From the NCBI RefSeq assembly GCF_000975055.1, contig NZ_BBRB01000003.1:236258-300257 (forward strand): a stretch of DNA of 64,000 nucleotides, written 5' to 3'. Numbering within the stretch: the stretch's first letter is position 1; each line of letters begins with the position of its first letter. Positions 54,146 to 63,967 of the stretch are shown piece after piece. The notes beneath the pieces were generated by a model. The model was given only the letters and a program-made list of their open reading frames with translations. It was not told the DNA's origin and did not search any database. This stretch comes from Demequina sediminicola (GTDB taxonomy: Bacteria; Actinomycetota; Actinomycetes; Actinomycetales; Demequinaceae). A program made the translations under genes and the position numbers.

Positions 54146-55501
54146 ATGGATGAGACCCGACCGGCCCTGTGGTGGGCCCGCCGCGACCTCCGCATCTCCG
54201 ACAACCCCGCCCTCGTGGAAGCAACCAGGAGGGCCGATGCTGGCGCAGTTTTCGTATGGACGCGCGGCATCCACTTGTGGTCGGGACGACGCTCCGGTCA
54301 CCTTGCACGGGTGCTGTGGCAGCTGCGTGACGCGCTCGGAGGTGCATTGGCGGTACGCCGCGGAGACGCCGCCACTGTGGTGCTCGAGGCTGCACAGGAA
54401 GCCGATGCTGCGGTGGTCTGGGCAGCACGGGAGTACAGTCCGTCCGGCATCACTGAGCAGGAGTCAGTGGCGGCCGCACTGAAGGCCGATGGTCGCGCGC
54501 TGAAGCTCATTGGCTCGCCGTATGCGGTAGCCCCTGGTCGCGTGACCAAGGCTGACGGCACTGAGTACAAGGTCTTCACTCCTTTTCGCAATGCTTGGCG
54601 TGAGCACGGCTGGCGGGCACCCGCGGCCGCCGCCGATCTGAGGCAGATGCGCTCATGGCAGCGTCACGACGCCGATGTGGACCTGGACCAGATGGCAGCC
54701 CACGGCGACTCCTCGGATCCGCTCGTCACTCTCCACGAGTTTCGTGAGGACCGCATACTCGAGGCTCTCGAGGACTTCGTGGCGTCGGACATCGACCGCT
54801 ACTCGACCGACCGCGACCGGCCAGACCTCGACTCGACGTCGCACCTGTCCGTGGCCTTGGCGTACGGCCAGGTTCACCCGCGAACCGTGTTGGCCGAGAC
54901 AGGGCCCCTCCAGGGCGATGGCCCGCGCGTCTTCGAGTCAGAACTGGCGTGGCGTGACTTTCACGCCGATGTTCTGTTCCACCACCCGCAGGCACGGCGA
55001 GACTCACTTACCCCTGTGCTGGCGGATGACGACTGGCTGACTGGCCGCGAGAGCGATGCCGTGTTCATGGTATGGCGTGATGGCCTGACGGGATTTCCCT
55101 TGGTCGATGCCGGGATGCGGCAACTTCAGCAGACGGGCTGGATGCACAACCGCGTGCGCATGGTCGTCGCCAGTTTTCTTGTGAAGGACCTGCTGGTCCC
55201 CTGGCAGCGCGGCGCCGATTACTTCCGTCGAGCGCTACTTGACTACGACCACGCCCAGAACCAACTCAACTGGCAATGGGTGGCGGGAACAGGGCGGGAC
55301 GCTTCACCATTCTTTCGGATCTTTAACCCCGTCACGCAAGCCGACAAGTTCGACCCTCAGCGTCGATACGTCCAGCGCTGGGTGCCCGAAGTCGACACGC
55401 CTGCCTATCCCAGCCCCATCGTCGACCACAAAACTGCACGCGCCGACACGCTGGCACTGCATCAAGCGGCCAGGAGCGCGCGTCAAGGCACCTCGAACTA
55501 G
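54146..55501 (+). CDS. phrB: Deoxyribodipyrimidine photolyase (CPD class I)
   Basis: A 451-residue photolyase. N-terminal photolyase domain (PALWWARRDLRISDNPALVEA) and C-terminal FAD-binding domain with LSVALAYGQVHPRTVL, FESELAWRDFHADVLFHHP, PLVDAGMRQLQQTGWMHNRVRMVVASFLVKDLLVPWQRGADYFRRALLDYDHAQNQLNWQWVAGTGRDASPFFRIFNP. Uses blue light to reverse cyclobutane pyrimidine dimers. No clear ribosome-binding site. It ends in a CTAG shared with the convergent dehydrogenase gene. Confidence 0.94.
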   Translation: MDETRPALWWARRDLRISDNPALVEATRRADAGAVFVWTRGIHLWSGRRSGHLARVLWQLRDALGGALAVRRGDAATVVLEAAQEADAAVVWAAREYSPSGITEQESVAAALKADGRALKLIGSPYAVAPGRVTKADGTEYKVFTPFRNAWREHGWRAPAAAADLRQMRSWQRHDADVDLDQMAAHGDSSDPLVTLHEFREDRILEALEDFVASDIDRYSTDRDRPDLDSTSHLSVALAYGQVHPRTVLAETGPLQGDGPRVFESELAWRDFHADVLFHHPQARRDSLTPVLADDDWLTGRESDAVFMVWRDGLTGFPLVDAGMRQLQQTGWMHNRVRMVVASFLVKDLLVPWQRGADYFRRALLDYDHAQNQLNWQWVAGTGRDASPFFRIFNPVTQADKFDPQRRYVQRWVPEVDTPAYPSPIVDHKTARADTLALHQAARSARQGTSN

Positions 55502-56430
55502 TTGACCCGGTTGACGGGCCCCTTGCCCGCGCGAAGCGATGCGATCTGTGCGTGCACGAGAGCGACGTATCGCTTGTCTGTGGTCTGAGCAAAGCCCGCA
55601 ACGTGCGGAGTCAGCACCAGTCCGGGTGCGGAGTAGAGCGGGTGTCCATCGGGAAGTGGCTCCGGATCGACGACGTCGAGGGTCGCACGGATTCGCCCTG
55701 TCTGCAGTTCCGCCACCAGTGCGTCGGTGTCCACCACTGCACCGCGACCTACATTCACCAACAAGGCATCATCGGCCATTGATGAGAGGAATTCACCATT
55801 GACGAGCCGGTCGGTGGTGTCATCGTGCGGAGTCACGATCACCACAATGTCGAACTGTGGCAGCAACGTCAGCAGATCGCCCACGGCGTGCACGGTGGTG
55901 CCATCGGGTGCGGTGCGAGCGGACCGCGCGACTCCTTCGACGGTCGCCTCGCATGCGCGCATGCGCTTGCCAATGGCCGCACCGATGGACCCGTAGCCGA
56001 CGACGAGGACCTTTTTGTCGGCCAGCGATGGTGCCGTCTCGTACGGTTCCCATGTCTCGCGCCGTTGAGCATCAATGAACTGCGGGAGCCCGCGCTGGCT
56101 CGCGAGCGCCAGCAGTAGCGCCATTTCCGCAGTGCGGGTGTCATGGACTCCGCGTGCATTGCACAGGGCCACTCCGTCTGGCACATAGGGCAATGCATGT
56201 TCGTATCCGGCTGACGGAATCTGAATCGCCTGCAGGTTCGGCAGCTCCCTTAGCCGGGCGTAAACCTTGCGACCGCCGGTGCGGTGCGCAAGACACGCAA
56301 GAGTTATGCCTTCGGCGTGCTCGGCGGGTGCATCTTCGACTGCGGGGTTCCACACCACAACGCGTGCATCGTCGCCCACGTCTCCCACGGCATCGGCCGT
56401 ATCGGTATCTGGGACTGAAACGGTGATCAT
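55498..56430 (-). CDS. D-isomer-specific 2-hydroxyacid dehydrogenase
   Basis: A 310-residue NAD-dependent enzyme. VLVVGYGSIGAAIGKRM (about 145-161) is the dinucleotide loop, LLVNVGRGAVVDTDALVAELQTGRIRATLDVVDPEPLP carries the catalytic Arg/Glu segment and LTPHVAG the catalytic His. The short substrate domain resembles phosphoglycerate dehydrogenase-like or glyoxylate/hydroxypyruvate reductases rather than full SerA. Stop overlaps the photolyase stop by four bases. Confidence 0.87.
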   Translation of the reverse strand: MITVSVPDTDTADAVGDVGDDARVVVWNPAVEDAPAEHAEGITLACLAHRTGGRKVYARLRELPNLQAIQIPSAGYEHALPYVPDGVALCNARGVHDTRTAEMALLLALASQRGLPQFIDAQRRETWEPYETAPSLADKKVLVVGYGSIGAAIGKRMRACEATVEGVARSARTAPDGTTVHAVGDLLTLLPQFDIVVIVTPHDDTTDRLVNGEFLSSMADDALLVNVGRGAVVDTDALVAELQTGRIRATLDVVDPEPLPDGHPLYSAPGLVLTPHVAGFAQTTDKRYVALVHAQIASLRAGKGPVNRVN

Positions 56431-56550
56431 CCCGTCAGTCTGTCACGTGCTCTGCCCACCCCACGCGCCCCAACAGTTTGAACCAAAGGTTGCCCCGGCA
56501 CGCCGATGCTCCCGCCCGCCCCGGCCCGCAGCGCGGCGTGTCGTGGCGTC

Positions 56551-56605
56551 GACTGGTTCGTACTGCCGGAGTGGAGACTGGTTCGCAGTGCCGGAGTGGA
56601 GACTG
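56551..56605. repeat. Two and a fifth copies of a 25-bp tandem repeat
   Basis: Units start GACTGGTTCG at 56551 and 56576, differ at two positions, and a third begins at 56601. They lie in the gap between the dehydrogenase and the Dcu-type transporter. Confidence 0.7.
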
Positions 56606-56696
56606 CGGGAGGCGCAAAACCCCAGGTGCGCGTATCGTCTTTGTCACAAGTCCACCGGCAGTGAGGGCGAGGCGTGACAACGTTGAGTGGGGTCTC

Positions 56697-58046
56697 ATGG
56701 ACCTGATCTTCATTCTGGAAGTGCTGGTCGTACTGGGCGCCATCATCATGGGCACCCGGGCCAGCGGAGTTGGCGTGGGCGTCTGGGGCGGCGTCGGCAC
56801 GTTTGTGCTGATCTTCATCTTCGGCGAAGCCCCCGGTGAGCCTCCAGCCGATGCCATCGCCATCATCCTCGCGGTAGTGACCGCCGCCGCACTGATGCAG
56901 GCCTCGGGCGGCATCGACTGGATGGTCGCCATGGCCGCGCGGGTCATCGAGAAACGTCCGCGCCAGATCACCTTTTTGGCTCCGCTGACCGCTTTCTTGT
57001 TCTCCGTAGGCGCAGGCACCGGAAACATCATCTATCCCCTGCTCCCCGTCATCTACGACGTCTCCTACCGCAACCACATTCGCCCCTCGCGGCCTCTCAC
57101 TGTCACGGTCGTCCAATCGGGAATCGCACTCGCCGCCTCCCCCGTATCGGCGGCGATGGCCGCGATGCTGACCCTCACTGACGTAGCGCCTTACAACTTG
57201 GGATTGGGCAAGATCCTTGCGATCACCTTCCCCTCCTGCATCATCGGCATCCTTGTCACTTCGTTCGTGGTGAACCGCATGTGGCGCGACATGGATGTGG
57301 ACCCAGAGATTCAGCGCCGCATCGCGGCTGGGGAGATTCCACCGCCCACGGCCGATGCTGGCACGGGTGCCGCGTCATCGAAACTGACGTACACCTCACG
57401 TGGGCGCAACGCGGCAGCGGCGTTCCTCATCGGTGTGGGTGCGATCGTGGTGTTCGGTTTGTTCCCAGACCTGCGCCCATCGTTCACTATCGACGGCGAA
57501 GCGGAGACCGTCAGCATGACCGTCACCATCGTGCTCGTGATGCTCGTCGCCGCCGCGGTCATCATGTTCGTGGGCCGCCCCAAAGTCGACACGGTGCCAG
57601 GCCAATCGGTCTTTAAGGCCGGAATGATCTCCGCGATCGCACTCTTTGGTATCGCCTGGCTGACAGCCACCTTTATCCAGGCACACGAGGACCTCATTGT
57701 CTCCACCGTGGGCGCATGGGTGACGGACTGGAAGTTCCTCTTTGCCGTAGCCGTGTTCCTGGTCGCTGCGATGACCACCAGCCAGTCCACTGCCACCAGG
57801 ACCATCGTGCCGATCGGTCTCGCTGCTGGCCTTCCGCCGGGGATCATCACCGGCATGTGGGGCGGCGCGCTCGGAGGGGTCTATACGCTGCCCGCCAACG
57901 GCCCACAGATTGCGGCCGCGAACTTCGACCTCACCGGGTCTACCAAACTAGGAACCAAACTCATCGACCACAGCTTCTTTGTGCCGATGCTGGTACTCGT
58001 CGTCACGACCGTGGCATCAGGTGCAGCCATTGGAGCGTTCTTCTAG
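56697..58046 (+). CDS. DcuA/DcuB-type C4-dicarboxylate transporter
   Basis: A 449-residue membrane protein with about ten to eleven segments. It starts MDLIFILEVLVVLGAIIMGTRASGVGVGVWGGVGTFVLIFIFGEAPGEPP and has AVVTAAALMQASGGIDWMV, GAGTGNIIYPLLPVIYDVSYRNHIRPSRPL and FDLTGSTKLGTKLIDHSFFVP, all matching DcuA/B in order. These exchange or take up fumarate, succinate, malate or aspartate. It is followed after 30 bases by an M20 peptidase, so aspartate or a dicarboxylate released from a peptide is a reasonable substrate. Confidence 0.88.
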   Translation: MDLIFILEVLVVLGAIIMGTRASGVGVGVWGGVGTFVLIFIFGEAPGEPPADAIAIILAVVTAAALMQASGGIDWMVAMAARVIEKRPRQITFLAPLTAFLFSVGAGTGNIIYPLLPVIYDVSYRNHIRPSRPLTVTVVQSGIALAASPVSAAMAAMLTLTDVAPYNLGLGKILAITFPSCIIGILVTSFVVNRMWRDMDVDPEIQRRIAAGEIPPPTADAGTGAASSKLTYTSRGRNAAAAFLIGVGAIVVFGLFPDLRPSFTIDGEAETVSMTVTIVLVMLVAAAVIMFVGRPKVDTVPGQSVFKAGMISAIALFGIAWLTATFIQAHEDLIVSTVGAWVTDWKFLFAVAVFLVAAMTTSQSTATRTIVPIGLAAGLPPGIITGMWGGALGGVYTLPANGPQIAAANFDLTGSTKLGTKLIDHSFFVPMLVLVVTTVASGAAIGAFF

Positions 58047-58076
58047 TGATACACGCCACGAACTGAAAGGCCAGTC

Positions 58077-59432
58077 ATGAACCCAGACAACGTTGCCGCC
58101 ACCGTCCGCGATCTCATGCCCGGCGTGGTGGAGGACCTCAAGGAACTCATCGCTATTCCGTCGATCGCGTTCCCGGGTTACGACGAAGAGCCCGTGCACG
58201 CGATGGCGCAGCGGACGCTGGAACTCATTCAGGAAGCCGGGATTCCGGACGCCCACTTGGCTGATGTTCCCCATGGCTACCCGCCGATCTACGGTGAGGT
58301 CCAAGGGCCTGAAGGCTCCCCCACCGTTGTCCTGTACGCGCACTATGACGTGCAGCCAGCACACAAGTCACAGGGTTGGACCTCTGACCCCTGGGTGCCC
58401 ACTGTCAAGGACGATGGGCGTATCTACGGCCGGGGTGCCGCTGATGACAAGTCGGGGCTGGTCAGTTTGCTCGGCACTTTGCGTGCCTTGAAGCAACTGG
58501 ATGGCGAGTTCCCGTGCACCATTCGCATCATCATCGAAGGTATGGAAGAGACGGAAAGCAACCTCGAAGAGTTTGTCGAGGCACATCCCGAGCTCTTTGG
58601 CTGCGACGTGTTTGTGATTGCCGACATGGGCAACCTCCGCGTGGGCGAACCTGTGCTCACCACGGCGCTTCGTGGAGACGTCTCCTGCACGGTCACCGTC
58701 CGCACACTCGATCACCCCCTGCACTCCGGTGTCTATGGCGGACCTGCACCGGACGCCATGATGGCGCTTGCTCGCCTACTGTCCACGCTTCACGACGACG
58801 CCGGTGACGTCGCGGTTGCTGGCGTGACCTCGTTCCCGTGGACCGGCTCCGACATGACCGAGGAAGACTTCCTTGCCGGCGCGGAACTGCTCCCAGGAGT
58901 ATCCATGACCGGCACAGGAACCATCGCCGACCGGCTGTGGTCCAAGCCCTCGATCAACGCCATCGGCGTCGACACGACCTCCATTGCGGACTCCTCCAAC
59001 GTGGTCCTGCCTGAGGCCAGCGCCAAGATTTCGATGCGCATCGTCCCTGGGAGCAACCCTGAGGACGAACTGGACGCGCTGGTCGCACACCTCGAGAGCC
59101 ACGCTCCGTGGGGCGCTCAGGTCGAAGTCCAGCGAGTCAAAGCAGCGTATCCGTTCCAGGTCCCGACAGATGGGCCAGGCTATGCCGCCGCGCGTGAAGC
59201 CATGACCGCAGCGTTTGGTCAAGACACCAGCGAGGCAGGTTCGGGCGGTTCGATTCCCCTGCTCCAGACGCTCCAGCACGCATCCCCGAACGCAGAGTTC
59301 ATTCTGTGGGGACCAGAAGACGTCGCGAAATCGCGCATTCACGCCTCCGACGAAAGCGTCGACCCCGCCGAGATCGAAAGCATGATCGTGGCTCAGGTGC
59401 TCCTGCTTCGGGGCCTGCCAGCACGTTTCTAG
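58077..59432 (+). CDS. M20-family dipeptidase
   Basis: A 451-residue zinc peptidase. VVLYAHYDVQP (first zinc His and Asp), GRGAADDKSGLVSLLGTLRAL (bridging Asp), IRIIIEGMEETESNLEEFVEAHPELF (catalytic Glu) and HPLHSGVYGGPAPDAMMALARLL (dimerisation domain) match CNDP/DapE-like dipeptidases. GAAAGG lies 6 bases before the ATG. Probably cotranscribed with the Dcu-type transporter. Confidence 0.9.
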   Translation: MNPDNVAATVRDLMPGVVEDLKELIAIPSIAFPGYDEEPVHAMAQRTLELIQEAGIPDAHLADVPHGYPPIYGEVQGPEGSPTVVLYAHYDVQPAHKSQGWTSDPWVPTVKDDGRIYGRGAADDKSGLVSLLGTLRALKQLDGEFPCTIRIIIEGMEETESNLEEFVEAHPELFGCDVFVIADMGNLRVGEPVLTTALRGDVSCTVTVRTLDHPLHSGVYGGPAPDAMMALARLLSTLHDDAGDVAVAGVTSFPWTGSDMTEEDFLAGAELLPGVSMTGTGTIADRLWSKPSINAIGVDTTSIADSSNVVLPEASAKISMRIVPGSNPEDELDALVAHLESHAPWGAQVEVQRVKAAYPFQVPTDGPGYAAAREAMTAAFGQDTSEAGSGGSIPLLQTLQHASPNAEFILWGPEDVAKSRIHASDESVDPAEIESMIVAQVLLLRGLPARF

Positions 59433-59455
59433 GACGCACGCTTTCAGCCCGTCCC

Positions 59456-59608
59456 TGACACTACGATGCAGCGACACGGCACACCGGTGACACCACGCAG
59501 CTGTGACACCACGCAGCTGCGACACCACGCAGCTGCGACACCACGCAGCTGCGACTTAACGACACTTCGAAGCAGTGACACTACGAAGCAGTGACACTAC
59601 GAACCGGT
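59456..59608. repeat. Tandem array of about nine degenerate 16-bp units
   Basis: Starting just after the dipeptidase stop, units such as TGACACCACGCAGCTG and TGACACTACGAAGCAG follow one another; four central copies are nearly identical (59488-59551). No spacers, so not a CRISPR array. The gap 59433-59748 otherwise holds only a hairpin and more CGTACTGTC-like repeats (59676-59710). Confidence 0.8.
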
Positions 59609-59617
59609 GAGAACGCA

Positions 59618-59662
59618 ACACGCCGGGCCTCGTATCCCCTTGAGGGGCGAGACCCGGCGTGT
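59618..59662 (-). terminator. Bidirectional hairpin between the dipeptidase and gatB genes
   Basis: ACACGCCGGG (59618-59627) pairs with CCCGGCGTGT (59653-59662); inside, CTCG/CGAG and CCCC/GGGG continue the stem around a TTGA loop. It can end both convergent transcripts; U-runs are short. Confidence 0.7.
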
Positions 59663-59748
59663 GTGCCGTTTCTGTGGTTCGTACTGTCAACGCGTACTGT
59701 CCGCACTGTCCGCTGCGGACCGTCATCGCGAACTGTAGGGCGGGAGTC

Positions 59749-61266
59749 TTAGCCCTCTACCCCTGCTCGCTGGAGGATGATCTCCCGCACGCGACCAGCA
59801 TCGGCCTGGCCGCGGGTGGCCTTCATGACAGCGCCGACGATAGCGCCAGCGGCCTGAACCTTGCCGTCCTGGATCTTTGCCAACACGTCAGGCTGTGCCG
59901 CGAGGGCCTCATCGACCGCTGCCTCAAGAGCAGAGTCATCCGAGACGACCTCAAGGCCTCGTGACGCCACCACCTCAGCAGGCGAGCCTTCGCCAGCAAG
60001 AACCCCTTCGAGCGCCTGACGTGCGAGTTTGTCGTTGATCTTGCCCTCGTCGATGAGCCCCTGAAGTTCGGCAATGTGCTCGGGTGTGACGGGCAGGTCT
60101 GGAAGTGCAATCTCGCGGTCGTTCGCCGTGCGAGCGAGCTCACCCATCCACCACTTGCGAGCCGCCTGTGGCTTGGCACCAGCAGCAACCGTGGACGCGA
60201 TGAGGTCAAGCGCATCGGCGTTGACAGCGTCGCGCATCTCCATGTCGGAGAAGCCCCACTCTTCCTTCAAACGAACGCGCATCTTCGCGGGGTGCTCCGG
60301 CAGCGTGCCACGCAGTTCCTCAACCCACTCGCGGCTCGGCTGAACCGGCAGCAGGTCAGGCTCGGGGAAGTACCGATAGTCCTCGGCCTCTTCCTTGGAG
60401 CGTCCTGGGGTCGTGGAGCTAGTGTCCTCGTGCCAGTGCCGCGTCTCCTGCACCACGGGCTGGCCCGCGAGCAGCAGATCGGCCTGACGCGCGGCCTCAT
60501 GGTGAATCGCGCGTTCGATGGCGCGCAACGAGTTCACGTTCTTTGTCTCGGAGCGCTTACCAAACGGCACGGCGTTCTGGTCTTCACCGGCCGCCGCCTT
60601 GGGACGCAGCGAGAGGTTCACGTCTGCACGGACGGAGCCCTGCTCCATGCGCCCGTCGGAGATACCGAGCGCCTTGACGATGTCACGAATGGTGGCCACA
60701 TAGGCGCGGGCTACCTCAGCCGTCCGAGCACCGGCACCCGTAATGGGGTGGGTGACAATCTCGACCAGGGGGACACCGCCGCGGTTGTAGTCCACGAGCG
60801 AGTGCGAGGCTCCCTGGATACCACCAGTACCGCCGACGTGGGTGTTCTTGCCGGCGTCCTCCTCCATGTGGGCGCGCTCGATGCCGATGGTGAAGACTTC
60901 ACCGTCGTCGAGCACCACGTCAAGGCTTCCCTCATAGGAGGTCGGCTCGTCGTACTGAGAGATCTGGTAGTCCTTCGCCAGGTCTGGGTAGAAGTAGTTC
61001 TTGCGCGCGAACCGGCTCGATTCGCGGATCGAGCAGCCCAGCGAGAGTCCCAGTCGAATTGCGGACTCGACAGCCTTGTCGTTCACGACGGGCATCGAGC
61101 CGGGCAAACCCAGGCATACCGGGCAGACCTGCGTGTTGGGTTCAGCACCAAACTCGTTAGCGCACCCACAAAACATCTTGGTCTTGGTGTTGAGTTCGAC
61201 GTGAACTTCGATGCCGAAGACCGGGTCGAACTGTTCCATCGCGGATTCATAGGTCATCTTGCTCAC
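59749..61266 (-). CDS. gatB: Aspartyl/glutamyl-tRNA amidotransferase subunit B
   Basis: A 505-residue Gat[43 protein letters not shown] (zinc cysteines), [21 protein letters not shown] and [14 protein letters not shown], with a C-terminal GatB/YqeY tail domain (about 360-505). Start is GTG overlapping the gatA stop (GTGA). Transamidates Glu-tRNA(Gln) and/or Asp-tRNA(Asn) with GatA and GatC. Confidence 0.96.
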   Translation of the reverse strand: MSKMTYESAMEQFDPVFGIEVHVELNTKTKMFCGCANEFGAEPNTQVCPVCLGLPGSMPVVNDKAVESAIRLGLSLGCSIRESSRFARKNYFYPDLAKDYQISQYDEPTSYEGSLDVVLDDGEVFTIGIERAHMEEDAGKNTHVGGTGGIQGASHSLVDYNRGGVPLVEIVTHPITGAGARTAEVARAYVATIRDIVKALGISDGRMEQGSVRADVNLSLRPKAAAGEDQNAVPFGKRSETKNVNSLRAIERAIHHEAARQADLLLAGQPVVQETRHWHEDTSSTTPGRSKEEAEDYRYFPEPDLLPVQPSREWVEELRGTLPEHPAKMRVRLKEEWGFSDMEMRDAVNADALDLIASTVAAGAKPQAARKWWMGELARTANDREIALPDLPVTPEHIAELQGLIDEGKINDKLARQALEGVLAGEGSPAEVVASRGLEVVSDDSALEAAVDEALAAQPDVLAKIQDGKVQAAGAIVGAVMKATRGQADAGRVREIILQRAGVEG

Positions 61267-62768
61267 TTGGCCACCTCCAACTCGGGGGCCTGCGAGGCCA
61301 AGGGGCCACCCCACTCTTCCGCGAGCTTCTTCTCCAAAGCCGCGCCGATGCGGTACATGCGGGCATCCTCGTGTGCCGGCGCAAGAATCTGGAAGCCGGT
61401 GGGCAGTCCATCTTCTGGTGCCGTGCCCGAGGGCAGCGACATGCCGGGGATACCAGCGAGGTTCGCGGGGATCGTCGCAACGTCGTTGAGGTACATCGCG
61501 AGTGGATCGTCGATGCGCTCTCCCAACTTGAACGGGGTCGTGGGCGTTGTAGGGCTGACCAGCACATCGGCCTGCTCGAAGGCGGCCTCGAAGTCCCGCT
61601 GAATGAGCGTGCGCACCTTCTGTGCGGAGCCGTAATAGGCGTCGTAGAATCCGGCGCTCAGCGCATAGGTGCCGAGCATGATGCGGCGCTTTACCTCATC
61701 GCCGAAACCTTCCGCACGTGTGGCGGCCATCGTGCGCTCCACGTTGCCCTTCTCCACGCGCATTCCGAACCGCACCGAGTCAAACTTTGCGAGGTTGCTC
61801 GATGCCTCCGACGGGAGAATCAGGTAGTAAGCAGCGAGCGCGTATTCGAAGGACGGGCACGAGACTTCAACGATCTCAGCGCCGAGTTCCTTGAGTTTCT
61901 CCAAGCCCTCGTTGAAACGCTGTTCAACGCCTGCTTGGTAGCCCTCGCCGGAGAGTTCCTTGATGACGCCTACACGCACACCGGTGAGGTCGCCCTCGCG
62001 TCCCTGGCGTGCCGCTTCGACACAGGACGGCACAGGCTCTTGCAGGCTTGTAGCGTCCATCGGGTCGTGGCCGCCCATGACCTCGTGTAGCAGCGCCGCG
62101 TCTTCCACGGTGCGTGCACAGGGACCAAGTTGGTCGAGTGAGCTGGCGAGCGCGATGGCACCATAGCGGGACACGCCGCCGTACGTGGGCTTGACTCCCA
62201 CCGTGCCGGTCACGGATGCAGGCTGGCGGATGGAGCCACCGGTGTCCGAGCCGATAGCGAGGGGGGCTTCCCATGCTGCGAGCGAGGCAGACGATCCTCC
62301 GCCGGAGCCACCGGGAATCCGCTCGAGATCCCATGGGTTGTGGGTGGGCCCGTAGCCGGAGTGTTCGGTTGACGACCCCATGGCGAACTCGTCCATGTTG
62401 GTCTTGCCCAGAATGGGCATGCGGGCCTCACGCAACTTGCGCGTCACTGTCGCGTCGTACTGGGGCTCCCAGCCTTCGAGGATCTTCGAGCCCGCAGTGG
62501 TAGGCATACCCTGCGTCACAAGGATGTCCTTCACCGCAATCGGCACACCAGCCAACTCGGGAAGTTCTTCGCCAGCTGCGCGAGCTTCGTCAACGCCACG
62601 TGCCGTTTCCAGCGCCTGTTCACCGTTGATGTGCAGGAACGCGTGGACGGCGCCGTCAACTGCAGCGATCCGGTCCAGGTGTGCCTGTGTCAGCTCTACC
62701 GAGGTGACTTCTCCGCTCTTGAGGGCAGCCACCATTTGGGCGGCCGATGCTCGGGTCCAGTCGGTCAT
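61263..62768 (-). CDS. gatA: Glutamyl-tRNA(Gln) amidotransferase subunit A
   Basis: A 501-residue amidase-signature enzyme. Catalytic Lys in [24 protein letters not shown], the Ser-Ser segment [36 protein letters not shown] and [10 protein letters not shown] are visible. Supplies ammonia from glutamine to GatB. Overlaps gatC by four bases (ATGA). Confidence 0.96.
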   Translation of the reverse strand: MTDWTRASAAQMVAALKSGEVTSVELTQAHLDRIAAVDGAVHAFLHINGEQALETARGVDEARAAGEELPELAGVPIAVKDILVTQGMPTTAGSKILEGWEPQYDATVTRKLREARMPILGKTNMDEFAMGSSTEHSGYGPTHNPWDLERIPGGSGGGSSASLAAWEAPLAIGSDTGGSIRQPASVTGTVGVKPTYGGVSRYGAIALASSLDQLGPCARTVEDAALLHEVMGGHDPMDATSLQEPVPSCVEAARQGREGDLTGVRVGVIKELSGEGYQAGVEQRFNEGLEKLKELGAEIVEVSCPSFEYALAAYYLILPSEASSNLAKFDSVRFGMRVEKGNVERTMAATRAEGFGDEVKRRIMLGTYALSAGFYDAYYGSAQKVRTLIQRDFEAAFEQADVLVSPTTPTTPFKLGERIDDPLAMYLNDVATIPANLAGIPGMSLPSGTAPEDGLPTGFQILAPAHEDARMYRIGAALEKKLAEEWGGPLASQAPELEVAK

Positions 62769-63064
62769 GCTTCCTCCCCTAGGATCTGGGGAACGCGGAA
62801 GCGACCCTCTTCCGCTTCAGGTGCGCTAGAAAGCGCGGCCTCTTGTGTCAGCGACGGGCGCACCTCGTCGGGACGATGCACATTGGCCATCGGGATGGGG
62901 TGGCTTGTCGCAGGCACGTCTTGGCCGGCGACTTCCGCGACCTTGGCCACAGAGTCCACGATGGCAGAGAGCTGCCCGGACATGCGGTCGAGGTCCTCAT
63001 CGGTCATATCAATGCGTGCAAGCGCCGCAAGGCGCGCCACGTCAGAACGTTCGAGGGAAGACAT
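62765..63064 (-). CDS. gatC: Glutamyl-tRNA(Gln) amidotransferase subunit C
   Basis: A 99-residue Gat[51 protein letters not shown] ... [41 protein letters not shown], a full match to the family. TAGACT lies exactly 7 bases before the ATG with no ribosome-binding site, so the whole gatCAB operon may start with a leaderless mRNA. Confidence 0.95.
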   Translation of the reverse strand: MSSLERSDVARLAALARIDMTDEDLDRMSGQLSAIVDSVAKVAEVAGQDVPATSHPIPMANVHRPDEVRPSLTQEAALSSAPEAEEGRFRVPQILGEEA

Positions 63065-63071
63065 GTGCGCA

Positions 63072-63077
63072 AGTCTA
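63072..63077 (-). promoter_or_regulatory. -10 element of leaderless gatCAB promoter
   Basis: TAGACT on the minus strand ends 7 bases before the gatC ATG, the same hexamer and spacing as at ilvD. Confidence 0.45.
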
Positions 63078-63158
63078 GTAGCGCCGCAACTGTCCAAGCC
63101 CCGCTGTCGCCAATTTCTCAGTAGTCGTTCCTCGCACCACGAAGCTGAGCGGCACGCA

Positions 63159-63749
63159 TCAGACGTTGGAGGTGGAGGGGTCCCACGAGTAGCCGAAGAG
63201 CCGGATGGCGGTGTTGTGAGGGGGCAGGTCCTCGGCGTCTTTCAAGGACACTTTTGTCACTGAGCCGTCCTCATTGTCGATGACTACCCAATCAAGATCC
63301 TCGCGGCGCTCGAATCCCAGCCGCAGATACAACTTGTGTGCGATATGCATGGATTCCATCGTGGACAGAACCACACGCTCGGCACCTTGGTCCACCGCAC
63401 GGCGCATTGCTGCCGTTGTCAGCTTTGCACCAATACCCCGGCCACGTTCAAGCGGCGACACAGCCAACATCCGTAGCTCAAACTCACGTCCGGTCGCGAG
63501 TTCAGCAAGCGACGACCCTGGGGGCACCACTGTGATGGTTCCCACGGCAGAGCCGGACCCATCCGCACCGTCTGCCATCACGAGGAGGTCGGCATCAGTG
63601 GCCCGCGTACGGGCATCTTTCAGTTGCGGAATGTACGGGTGCGCCTGATCCACCAGGCCATCTGAGAGGTACGCGAGAGCTGTCAGTTGCCCCACCTCGG
63701 ACAAACGCGTTGAGTCGTCGGGATCGACAACCAAAATGTGCTCACTCAT
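63159..63749 (-). CDS. GNAT-family N-acetyltransferase
   Basis: A 196-residue acetyltransferase. The acetyl-CoA site is LRMLAVSPLERGRGIGAKLTTAAMRRAVDQGA (about 93-124), followed by VVLSTMESMHIAHKLYLRLGFERRED. GGAGG lies 3-4 bases before the ATG. Substrate unknown. It is upstream of gatC on the same strand, separated by 94 bases. Confidence 0.88.
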   Translation of the reverse strand: MSEHILVVDPDDSTRLSEVGQLTALAYLSDGLVDQAHPYIPQLKDARTRATDADLLVMADGADGSGSAVGTITVVPPGSSLAELATGREFELRMLAVSPLERGRGIGAKLTTAAMRRAVDQGAERVVLSTMESMHIAHKLYLRLGFERREDLDWVVIDNEDGSVTKVSLKDAEDLPPHNTAIRLFGYSWDPSTSNV

Positions 63750-63967
63750 GACCCTCCAAAGCGCATGTGCCCCACGCAGCCCCCGTTGGCTGTCCGTTTC
63801 ATCCAATGTATCCGCATTACAGACACATTGCCAAGGGAAGGATCTGGTTTTGCCAACATTGTGGAAAGCCGGTGGTGCTCAACGGGGCGCCGAGGGGCTC
63901 CAGGAGGTGCAAGAGTACCGACGCTAGGGCCGGATCGAGTCCGGCCTCGGGTCGGGGGCCGAAAACA
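63750..63967. other. Noncoding stretch upstream of the acetyltransferase gene
   Basis: No credible gene. GGCCGGA (63928-63934) and TCCGGCC (63940-63946) form a 7-bp hairpin. The acetyltransferase promoter must lie here on the minus strand but no clear -35/-10 pair was found. Confidence 0.4.

Noticed and set aside
59456..59608. Repeat array considered as a CRISPR
   Set aside because: Units are 16 bp and contiguous with no spacers; no cas genes nearby.
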